Source: a virus
Length of the DNA stretch: 64,000 nt
Direction: 5' to 3' (one strand)
Virus record (IMG/VR): IMGVR_UViG_3300029889_000001
Coordinates: 1 to 64,000 of that record
Each line of letters opens with the position of its first letter. Within the stretch, counting starts at the first letter, position 1. A program made the translations under genes and the position numbers. The notes beneath the pieces were generated by a model, which was not told the origin of the DNA, made no database searches, and was given only the letters and a program-made list of their open reading frames with translations. Shown here piece after piece: positions 57,707-64,000 of this stretch.

Positions 57707-58824
57707 GCCGTTACCTCCATATTGATTGTCCTGTGCGCCGCTGTCGGGCCTCTCCCTTGCATAACAACAGGAGCGAGTTCACTGACCCGATCAATAAACA
57801 CTCGTTCCTGCCATCCTAAGCGGGGTAGGTAGTCGAGATGACTCAAAGCCAATACATCCACCCCGCCAACAATGCTTAGTGCTTGTTTAGCCAAAGTGAA
57901 GTCAAAGCGTCCTACGCGGAACTTACCTTGGAATCCGTCGTTTCCATTGTGCGGCTCAGGAAGATCAAGAGTGTTATCTTCGGTCGGAAATGGTCCTACT
58001 CCGTGACGAGTGTAGTACGTTCTCAGGCATCCAATCCTCATTCTGTCCGTACAACCGATCTCGTCAAGCAGCGTATCGGCGTTCTCAAAGGTAGTGTTCG
58101 TCCATGTGTTGTGCGGAGCAGTACCGTGCTTTTCGTCCAGCATTACTCCCTGCGCTCCCTCGAAAACCATGCACCTCGATTCGCCAATGATTGAACTGTC
58201 CTCCGGTACTAAACGAACAAATGCCTTCCAGCGATCATACCCAACCTTTATATCTTCAATATTTAGATCAGAGGTAGCCTCTACTCCCATTTCTTTTTGA
58301 ACAAGGTTTTTCTGAAATTTCAATTTCTCTCGCAGGTCCACCCAATCGTAAATATCCTCCGCGCAGAGCACATTATCGCGCCCGTATTTCAATTCAAACT
58401 CTCGCGCCACCCCAACTCCCATCCCACAACTTCCATGCCGTCCCGTACCACGCGCCGTCTCTCTAAGCCGGTTGAGACGCTTGTGAAAAGGTGTAATAAC
58501 AACACATCTGGCGGATATGGTCAATCTTCTCCACCAGCCAGGAGTTTTCTTGGCTAACTCATCCGCCTCGTTCAACATGGTAATTGGATCGATAAGCATA
58601 AAACGTGATAAATGCGTCCTAACTTGATCGTTCGCCATCATTCCAGAGCCGAACTGGGAAAAGGTATGATGTACGCCTTCGGGGGTAATCACGTTATGAG
58701 CGCATTGCGATCCACCCCCATGCCGCACGATTAAGTCCACTGGAAGGCTACGGCAGAGTGCATCCACCGTAGCCCCTTTGGACTCGTCGCCGAAACCTAA
58801 CCCGGCTACAGAGATTGCTCTCAC
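57703..58824 (-). CDS. Adenylosuccinate-synthetase-like enzyme (PurA/PurZ superfamily), 373 aa
   Basis: P-loop-like GFGDESKG (10-17) keeps the catalytic Asp of PurA (GDEGKG) but has Ser for Gly. RHGGGSQCAHN (34-44), RHGSCGMGVG, FEGAQGVMLDEKHGTAP and TYYTRHGVGPFPTE correspond to PurA motifs, and the end FRVGRFDF resembles RRCGWFD. PurA joins IMP with Asp; PurZ of Z-genome phages uses dGMP. PurZ of Vibrio phage phiVC8 reads GSTGKG at this loop, so this one keeps a PurA-like Asp. It belongs to a divergent, phage- and actinobacterial-like clade by my recollection. Substrate unknown. ATGA-coupled to the vWA gene. Confidence 0.75.
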   Translation of the reverse strand: MRAISVAGLGFGDESKGATVDALCRSLPVDLIVRHGGGSQCAHNVITPEGVHHTFSQFGSGMMANDQVRTHLSRFMLIDPITMLNEADELAKKTPGWWRRLTISARCVVITPFHKRLNRLRETARGTGRHGSCGMGVGVAREFELKYGRDNVLCAEDIYDWVDLREKLKFQKNLVQKEMGVEATSDLNIEDIKVGYDRWKAFVRLVPEDSSIIGESRCMVFEGAQGVMLDEKHGTAPHNTWTNTTFENADTLLDEIGCTDRMRIGCLRTYYTRHGVGPFPTEDNTLDLPEPHNGNDGFQGKFRVGRFDFTLAKQALSIVGGVDVLALSHLDYLPRLGWQERVFIDRVSELAPVVMQGRGPTAAHRTINMEVTA

Positions 58825-59765
58825 AGCCTTGCCGCCTTCCCCGCTCCAGACGTAGCCAGTGAGTCAGTGGTAACATGCTTCATTGACTTGACTAGAGCCT
58901 TGGCTTCGCTATCTCCTACGCCGATAGCCACAAGGTCAGTGACCACCGACGCCGGAGTTGCCTTGGACTCATACAGGCCAATAGTCGAAGCAATCAACTC
59001 GCAAAGCAGATTTGGATGCTGGCTGGTTAGCACAGATTCCTCGCCAAACAGTCTGACGTACTGCTCACGAGCATGACGGTATCCACCATCCGGCCAGATC
59101 ACGAAGATATTGAAGTTCCTGCGGGCCTCTTCGATGATCTCCGCGATAGGAATATCTTTTTCGATGGTATCGCCGAAGATCGCCTTCACTTCCTTCGCTT
59201 GAACATGGGTGAAGATTGGCTCATCGGCATACAGGAACATATAGCCCTTTTTCCCACGTTTCTCGACAGAATCAAGCACCATCTTCCGCGCTGCCGCGTA
59301 GAGCAGCAGATCGTAAGACTCACCATCATTGCCGCCTCCAAGACAGACCAGATAGATGTTGCGAATGTGATCGTCTACGCGGTTGTCACTCTCGAAGTCT
59401 GAAAGCTGAACACAGTTGGACCCCGCATAGTTGTAGTCATCATTCGCCGCAACCGCAACTTGCGGATCAGTCAGGTACTTGTTGAGCAGTTCCATCAGGT
59501 TAGGCAAACGCTTCTGCGCGTCCACTGCTCGCTCATAGTTCGAGCCTGTCACGTCAAAGCAAACTAGTACAGGGTTGGATTGTGGATGCTCTGTCGAGTC
59601 ACGCGCTTCGAGTTTTCCGAAAGGCTTGCTATTGATCCTCAGCGGGTCAAGGTTCGTGTGAACTGACGTTGCTGTTTTGGTATAGGCAAAATCGGCTACG
59701 CCGGTTGCCTTACGAGTGGTTGCTGACGAATGATATGCACCGCTATCCCAGGCTCCCCCGCCCAT
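58821..59765 (-). CDS. vWA-domain protein, 314 aa
   Basis: VLVCFDVTGSNYE (residues 66-78) is a MIDAS-like D-x-T-G-S, followed by VAANDDYNY and IYLVCLGGGNDGESYDLLL, which complete a von Willebrand A domain. The N-terminus is Gly/Ser/Thr-rich. The C-terminus is helical. It sits between the J-domain-pseudokinase and PurA-like genes, all coupled in a leftward unit. Confidence 0.8.
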   Translation of the reverse strand: MGGGAWDSGAYHSSATTRKATGVADFAYTKTATSVHTNLDPLRINSKPFGKLEARDSTEHPQSNPVLVCFDVTGSNYERAVDAQKRLPNLMELLNKYLTDPQVAVAANDDYNYAGSNCVQLSDFESDNRVDDHIRNIYLVCLGGGNDGESYDLLLYAAARKMVLDSVEKRGKKGYMFLYADEPIFTHVQAKEVKAIFGDTIEKDIPIAEIIEEARRNFNIFVIWPDGGYRHAREQYVRLFGEESVLTSQHPNLLCELIASTIGLYESKATPASVVTDLVAIGVGDSEAKALVKSMKHVTTDSLATSGAGKAARL

Positions 59766-59782
59766 CGTTTGTCTCCTTTTCT

Positions 59783-60832
59783 TTACGGCAAGTTAAATTC
59801 AACCCACTTAGGGGAGCCGTACCCCTTAGCAGCAGCTTGCTTCCAATCCTCAAGAACATCACCGGCTTTCTGGTAACGCTTATCTGGATTTTCATCAAGA
59901 CACTTCGATAGAACTTTTCCTAACTCCGGCAGCCACAAGGTTCCGCACAGATATGTCATTAACCGCGCTGCCATGTAGATGTCGGATGGTGGCCCAATGT
60001 ACTTCTTTGAAAGCAATTCTGGAGCATAGTGATCTTGCCACGCAGGAACCCACGAAGAAAGTCTCGTCCTCTGGGTATAGTCAACACTATAGCACCAATC
60101 CACGAGCCTGATCGAATGTTTTCTTGAGTCTTTTGTTATCGTGTTTCCGTCATTGTCTGGATAAAATAAAACGTGAGGCGGAAGGATGGCTCCATGAATG
60201 ATCTTGAAATGATGAACCCAGGTAAGAAGAGTTAGGATTCTCTTAAACATCCACACTCCAGTCTTCTTCTCTACTGTGTTGTCTCCAAACTTTGCATGAA
60301 CTTCCTGAGCCGTCACGAACCCAGGGAAGCGAGTAATAACATTCGCCTCTCGCTTCCACAGTCCCTCTACCCAAAAGTTGCCTACCAACTCAGGAACACC
60401 GTCTCGGACAGGACCATCAATCTTTGCCAGAATCTTGAGCGCATTGACTTCTGCGCGTAGAAGATCATTGTCGTCGTGAGAGCGAGCAACCTTTACCAGA
60501 ATCTTTCCGCCTTCAACCGTGTAAAGGTCTGCTATGTCTCCTATATGCGGATGAGGCTTGGCTTTGTACTTGCCGATCTCCAGAGGGACACAGTGAGGTA
60601 AAGGTACTCTCTTGCCCCATATTCCTTTCCTCACTCTCTCATCGGCTATTTGCTTGAGTTCGTTGAGTTTTTGAAAAGCCTTCTTTGCGATAGGCTCCGT
60701 AGGATTGTGATCTGGATGGCAAGCACGAGCAAGTTTACGAAAGACTATTGCTGGATCGTCGCCAGAACCAAACACATCCTCTGGGCAGCAGGCTCCGTCT
60801 AGCTTGTCGTAGATGAGTTGTAGTTCGCTCAC
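59783..60832 (-). CDS. J-domain plus pseudokinase protein, 349 aa
   Basis: Residues 25-70 hold a DnaJ-like J-domain with HPD (39-41, ACHPDHNP). Residues 100-330 form a protein-kinase-like fold: ILVKVA (Lys114) and AEVNALK (Glu128). The catalytic loop reads HGAILPPHVL, so the HRD Asp is Ala215, the Lys is Leu and the Asn is His. Asp245 stands in the DFG position as DWC. APE (270-272), SDIY and NPDKRY are kept. It is therefore probably an inactive kinase. The fusion suggests recruiting Hsp70 to a client. Coupled to the 100-aa gene. Confidence 0.8.
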   Translation of the reverse strand: MSELQLIYDKLDGACCPEDVFGSGDDPAIVFRKLARACHPDHNPTEPIAKKAFQKLNELKQIADERVRKGIWGKRVPLPHCVPLEIGKYKAKPHPHIGDIADLYTVEGGKILVKVARSHDDNDLLRAEVNALKILAKIDGPVRDGVPELVGNFWVEGLWKREANVITRFPGFVTAQEVHAKFGDNTVEKKTGVWMFKRILTLLTWVHHFKIIHGAILPPHVLFYPDNDGNTITKDSRKHSIRLVDWCYSVDYTQRTRLSSWVPAWQDHYAPELLSKKYIGPPSDIYMAARLMTYLCGTLWLPELGKVLSKCLDENPDKRYQKAGDVLEDWKQAAAKGYGSPKWVEFNLP

Positions 60833-61131
60833 TCAGAAGTCTCCGTTCCCTCTACCTTCGGTTCCTCAATCAAAGGCTCAATCATGTCGAGTCCTACCAG
60901 AATAGCCTTGAGCGTGGCACGAAGACTCTCAACCTCACTCTTACGTTGGTTATTGCGGTGAATCTGATCGAAGGCTTTGACGATATTGAAGGTCGTTCCG
61001 GTTTGAATCTTACGGTCGCTTGAGTAGTACCCTTGCTGTGAACCTACTGTTCGACCTGCTAGGTAGTCAATCTCTCGAAAAGTCGCCTCAACGAGAAAAT
61101 TCCCGTCTCCTATAGTTCCGATGATTTTCAT
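60829..61131 (-). CDS. Hypothetical protein, 100 aa
   Basis: First gene of the J/vWA/PurA unit: a beta/alpha start (KIIGTIGDGNFLVEATFREI) and an acidic tail (PLIEEPKVEGTE). ATGA overlap with the pseudokinase gene. No family recognised. Confidence 0.6.
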   Translation of the reverse strand: MKIIGTIGDGNFLVEATFREIDYLAGRTVGSQQGYYSSDRKIQTGTTFNIVKAFDQIHRNNQRKSEVESLRATLKAILVGLDMIEPLIEEPKVEGTETSE

Positions 61132-61254
61132 TGTCCCTCTCCCAATGTGTTGATGCGCGGCGCTCGGATGCTGAGACTTCGCCCGGACGCGACCCGATGT
61201 GCCTTAGAGGGACACGCCGCGCACTCTCGACAACTCCCCTAGCTGCCGAAAGGT
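61132..61254. other. Structured intergenic element
   Basis: No gene. Inverted repeat GCGCGGCG (61155-61162) and CGCCGCGC (61215-61222) enclose a 52-nt loop that can form secondary structure. It lies between the conserved 393-aa gene and the J-domain unit and could act in mRNA processing or termination. Confidence 0.4.
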
Positions 61255-62436
61255 CTAAAATTCCAAGTTCAACGTCTTCGGTCGCCCTGGTTCCGCTTGC
61301 TGTGCCGGTTTCTCGTCCTGCGCGGGCTTGGTTTCTTGTGTTTCCTGTTGCGGCTCAGGCTTCTCCTCTGGCGCTGAGTCGATCTTCTTTGGCCGTCCAC
61401 GACCGCGCTTCACTTCCGTTTCCTGCGGCGTCTCGGTCTTTGCTTGCTCAGTCTTGACCTCTGCTTGCGATGCTTGCTGTGTTGCTTGCTCCGCTGGCTT
61501 CTCAGTTGCCTTCGTTTCCGTCTTGGCTACTGTCTGTCCTGTCGGCGCTAGGCGTCCACGTAGGTACTCAAGCAACTCCTTCGCCCGTCCCATGTATGAG
61601 TTCTTGAGAAGACGCTTCTCTGTCTCGTTCTTGCCGAGTTGAGTAAACAGAGATTCAATCTCCTTGTCAAATGGAGAACCGAATACCTCTTCAATCGTCC
61701 TGACGCCCTTCTTAATCTCCTCACAGAGAGCTTTCAGGGTGACAAGGTGGTCGATCTCCAGTTCCTTTGGCGAAGTGACTCCTACCGCGTTCATGATCTG
61801 CCACTCGCTCACGCCCAGCTTCGTCAGGTACTCCATAGCCGCGTCGATGCGCTGTGAATGGCTTACAGCTTGTCCTACGGCGGTCAGCTTCGCTTGTTGG
61901 TAGGCTGGGTCCCAAAGAGCCATCGGAACGCCGCCTTTGAGAACTGCATCGCGGTAAGCAATGCTCAACGCAGCCTTTCCGGTCGTTAGGATCATATCGG
62001 CATTGAACTTCCGGCCTTCTTTGTCTGTGATCCGGCGAGGAACCTCTTTGGCGTTCTTGTTATTAAACTCGTAGTCAAGAAACACGCCTTGCGCGGTAAT
62101 AGTGTCGTCTGTGCTTCCAAAAATCCTTGTTGCTGTGGACGTGTTTCTCCATGTTGGAGCCACAATCTCAGCAAAGCGAACTCCTGGTCCGACAATCTGC
62201 TTTCCTGCGCGGGGAAGCGTATAAAACATGCTCAGTGCAACAGGCTGAGAATGGGTTGCGTAGGACATGAGTTGCTTTTGAAAAGTGGTAATGTTTCTCC
62301 TGTTCGCTGGAAGGTTTGCTGTGGCAACCATGGCCGCATATTCCGACTGTGTGATAATCGCTAATGTCGAAGGAGATGAGTCAATAATCTCCAAATTTGA
62401 TTCATTCTCTGGTGGAAGGTATTCCTCGTTCGCCAT
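61255..62436 (-). CDS. Conserved phage recombination-type protein (RecT-like candidate), 393 aa
   Basis: ATG 62436 with AAGGAG upstream. Core: GPGVRFAEIVAPTWRNTSTA, then VPRRITDKEGRKFNADMILTTG, and a GKAALSIAYRDAVLKG helix. I know this layout from phage proteins with annotated or suspected single-strand annealing function. The C-terminus is a Glu/Gln/Lys-rich disordered tail with KRGRGRPKK (AT-hook-like). Strong coupling to recombination genes downstream. Function tentative. Confidence 0.65.
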   Translation of the reverse strand: MANEEYLPPENESNLEIIDSSPSTLAIITQSEYAAMVATANLPANRRNITTFQKQLMSYATHSQPVALSMFYTLPRAGKQIVGPGVRFAEIVAPTWRNTSTATRIFGSTDDTITAQGVFLDYEFNNKNAKEVPRRITDKEGRKFNADMILTTGKAALSIAYRDAVLKGGVPMALWDPAYQQAKLTAVGQAVSHSQRIDAAMEYLTKLGVSEWQIMNAVGVTSPKELEIDHLVTLKALCEEIKKGVRTIEEVFGSPFDKEIESLFTQLGKNETEKRLLKNSYMGRAKELLEYLRGRLAPTGQTVAKTETKATEKPAEQATQQASQAEVKTEQAKTETPQETEVKRGRGRPKKIDSAPEEKPEPQQETQETKPAQDEKPAQQAEPGRPKTLNLEF

Positions 62437-62481
62437 GCTGCTCCTTTTCCGGTTCTCCCGGTGTGGTTTCAAAATGTTCCA

Positions 62482-62751
62482 CTACTCCTGCTCTAATTGC
62501 CTTAATTTCTCACTTGCGGCCCATCCTCTTGGATTGCCGGGTTTGTCTTCCCGAATAGTCGATGGACCGCCTAAAGGCATATCAATAATCGCCGTTCTCG
62601 TACACCGCTTTCTCCCAAAATATAGGTAAACGGCTACGCTTGCGTCATCATCCATCCCCATAGGCCCAAAGATTTTGAAATCCCAAGGTGCTCTGTCAAA
62701 CTGCTTCATCAGATTGGGATGTTGGAACCTCAAGTGATCTAATAGTGTCAT
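62482..62751 (-). CDS. Hypothetical protein, 89 aa
   Basis: Small alpha/beta with VAVYLYFGRKRCTRTAIID. Overlaps the 123-aa gene by 56 nt, which is more than the usual coupling, so one of the two starts may be different. Unknown. Confidence 0.5.
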   Translation of the reverse strand: MTLLDHLRFQHPNLMKQFDRAPWDFKIFGPMGMDDDASVAVYLYFGRKRCTRTAIIDMPLGGPSTIREDKPGNPRGWAASEKLRQLEQE

Positions 62752-63067
62752 TCTCTTTCTCTCCCGTCGTTTCCTGTTCCTTGGCTGCTGGTACGGTCCC
62801 TTCCCTAGTCAGCGGCGGCTTTAATTCCAAAGTCGATTCCCGATTTGCCACGGTTGTGTCAGGCGTCATCAGGTTGCTCACCGTCTGCATCATGTGTCCT
62901 ATCCCGCATAAATGCTTTCCCTCTTTCATTGCCTTTTGAGGACACTCATCCCAGTGGTACACATGAACGCCAGAGGATTCAGGAAGGACTACATACCAAT
63001 TATTTACCTCTCGGCGCTGGGCTGTGCAACCGGGGAAATCACACGTAGGTGCTGATCCTAATCCCAT
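62696..63067 (-). CDS. Cys-containing protein, 123 aa
   Basis: N-terminal CDFPGC and C-x-x-x-x-x-x-x-H pairs (VYHWDECPQK, HLCGIGH) suggest zinc binding, followed by a long Thr/Glu/Pro-rich disordered tail. Unknown. Confidence 0.5.
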   Translation of the reverse strand: MGLGSAPTCDFPGCTAQRREVNNWYVVLPESSGVHVYHWDECPQKAMKEGKHLCGIGHMMQTVSNLMTPDTTVANRESTLELKPPLTREGTVPAAKEQETTGEKENDTIRSLEVPTSQSDEAV

Positions 63068-63071
63068 GCAG

Positions 63072-63377
63072 TTATTTTACCTCTCCTCGCGCTTTAGCCA
63101 ACGCTTTTATTGCCATGGCTACGCCGCAAGGATTTCCAAGGTTATGCGCTTGACAGTTTCCATGGTGATCGTACTGGCATGGTTCGTCGTCAATTAACTG
63201 CTCAAGAGCAACGTACATATCCGGTCCTGCGGCGATAAGGTGAGCGTTGGCTTCATCGTTGCCTTGAGATGTGATAGCGATAAAATGGAACCTCTCGCCA
63301 GCGACAGATATTTCCCATTGGCAACCGTTGTGATCTTTTGCCACCCACGGCCCTTGTGTGAACTTAGGTTCGCTCAT
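63072..63377 (-). CDS. Conserved phage-type protein with FTQGPW motif, 101 aa
   Basis: ATG 63377, ATGA-coupled. KFTQGPWVAK and an ANAHLIAAGPDMYVALEQLI segment match a widespread family of small phage proteins of unknown function (FTxGPW...LIAAAPDLLxAL). A beta N-terminus and helical C-terminus. Confidence 0.7.
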   Translation of the reverse strand: MSEPKFTQGPWVAKDHNGCQWEISVAGERFHFIAITSQGNDEANAHLIAAGPDMYVALEQLIDDEPCQYDHHGNCQAHNLGNPCGVAMAIKALAKARGEVK

Positions 63378-63712
63378 GCCGTCACCGCCTCCCAAAATCC
63401 CTCACCGTAGACCACAGCGCCGTTCACTGAATGGAATACCAGCATATCCCCGCCGTCGCAGACTTTCACTTCGAGTCCTTTGGCTATATAAGCATCAGAA
63501 CGCCGTTTAGCTTCGGACAGTGTGATTTCCTCGTCAGGATATTTCATCGGTCCTTTGCGAAACCACATGCCTCCGCTGTGATAACCGTCACGTTGGTAAC
63601 AGTAGATTTTCCACGGTCCTTCACCGATCTCCGCGTACTGGAGTTCGGTAAGCGTGTGAACTTCCGCTAATCCTGCCGCCTCTTGGCTCTTTGCCCACTC
63701 TCCGAAATTCAT
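63374..63712 (-). CDS. Hypothetical protein, 112 aa
   Basis: ATG 63712 with GGAGG 8 nt upstream; an earlier GTG at 63733 is less likely. Trp/Tyr-rich alpha/beta (KIYCYQRDGYHSGGMWFRKG). Unknown. Confidence 0.55.
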   Translation of the reverse strand: MNFGEWAKSQEAAGLAEVHTLTELQYAEIGEGPWKIYCYQRDGYHSGGMWFRKGPMKYPDEEITLSEAKRRSDAYIAKGLEVKVCDGGDMLVFHSVNGAVVYGEGFWEAVTA

Positions 63713-63726
63713 GCCGTCAACCTCCG

Positions 63727-64000
63727 TCACCACGAAATCGTGAATACCTGTTTGCCTTTGTTTGCTTCCAAGAACGGGAGTACGTCTTTTTCCGCTGCTA
63801 CGCCGTAATGCTCATGCTCCTTTGCTGCTGCATAAATCGCACGAACCTTGTCCAGAAAATCATCGTCGATGACTGGCAAATCCTCACCGATTAGTTCGTT
63901 GATTTTCCCTACTACGTCAGGAATAAATGATTCATTGTCTCCTGTTAGTTTTGCCTTGAGCCAGCTAACCTCTCCTACCCAAACGTTAGGAGTATCAGTG
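63727..64000 (-). CDS. Hypothetical protein, partial (N-terminus beyond window)
   Basis: Open to the right edge (at least 90 residues); stop at 63727-63729. Alpha/beta with VVGKINELIGEDLPVIDDDF and KEHEHYGVAAEKDVLPFLEA. No family recognised. Confidence 0.6.
   Translation of the reverse strand, partial: TDTPNVWVGEVSWLKAKLTGDNESFIPDVVGKINELIGEDLPVIDDDFLDKVRAIYAAAKEHEHYGVAAEKDVLPFLEANKGKQVFTISW

Noticed and set aside
57703-58824. Claim of a Z (2-aminoadenine) genome from the PurA-like gene
   Set aside because: The catalytic Asp of PurA is kept, partner genes DatZ/MazZ/DpoZ were not seen in the window, and two adenine methyltransferases exist; kept as an open question only.
1-64000. tRNA genes
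   Set aside because: No cloverleaf with TTC/GG-T-loop and acceptor pairing was noticed in the gaps; a tRNAscan-SE run on the window would decide.

Overview
The window is part of a tailed double-stranded DNA phage genome (Caudoviricetes) that runs beyond both ends. The evidence is a full head and packaging set (large terminase, candidate small terminase, portal, scaffold-like protein, major capsid protein, connector candidate, beta-helix tail fibre), a dense array of small overlapping genes, and a phage-type recombination module. No rRNA, tRNA, CRISPR array or insertion sequence was seen. The host is not proven. A secreted protein at 43515-43922 matches a lipoprotein/hydrolase-associated domain that I associate with Acidobacteriota and Bacteroidota, so a soil or freshwater acidobacterial host is a reasonable guess. 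No tape-measure gene lies between the capsid genes and the fibre within the window, so a podovirus-like particle is possible but unproven.

There are three transcription blocks. Block 1 (about 1-31.9 kb, minus strand) starts at a TTGACA-N18-TATAGT promoter at 31942-31971. It first reads about 40 very small, mostly ATGA/TGATG-overlapping genes (many zinc ribbons, an N6-adenine methyltransferase, a ParB-like DGQHRL protein, an XRE regulator, a small HExxH protein). It then reads packaging genes, portal, scaffold, capsid, connector and a beta-helix tail fibre cut by the left edge. A 1.3-kb gene-free divergent region (31933-33256) holds four iteron-like repeats and several palindromes with a TAT or ATA centre. 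Block 2 (33.3-50.1 kb, plus strand) opens with a MoxR-like ATPase / DUF3150-like / zincin-vWA triad. It continues with small genes, a ParB homologue, a second adenine methyltransferase, two secreted or membrane proteins, a decayed gene and a short serine recombinase. Block 3 (50.2-64 kb, minus strand, entering from the right edge) carries recombination and replication functions: a conserved phage recombination-type protein, a PD-(D/E)XK nuclease with a Cas4-like Cys set, a Rad50/SbcC-like ATPase with a zinc hook, a RusA-like resolvase and a cold-shock protein. It also carries Fic and ASCH domain proteins, and a striking unit of J-domain-pseudokinase, vWA protein and adenylosuccinate-synthetase-like enzyme. 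Blocks 2 and 3 converge on a terminator at 50149-50178.

The most unusual signals are four. First, the J-domain/pseudokinase + vWA + PurA-like operon (57703-60832), which sits in the same phage as a separate MoxR-vWA triad. Second, a stop-stop-SD intergenic box, consensus TTGATAGGNNACCAAA, occurs about a dozen times in block 2. Third, duplicated gene-junction boxes in block 1 suggest shuffling of small genes at their boundaries. Fourth, two overprinting cases: a 77-codon gene nested in another gene, and a 314-nt dual-frame overlap at the candidate small terminase.
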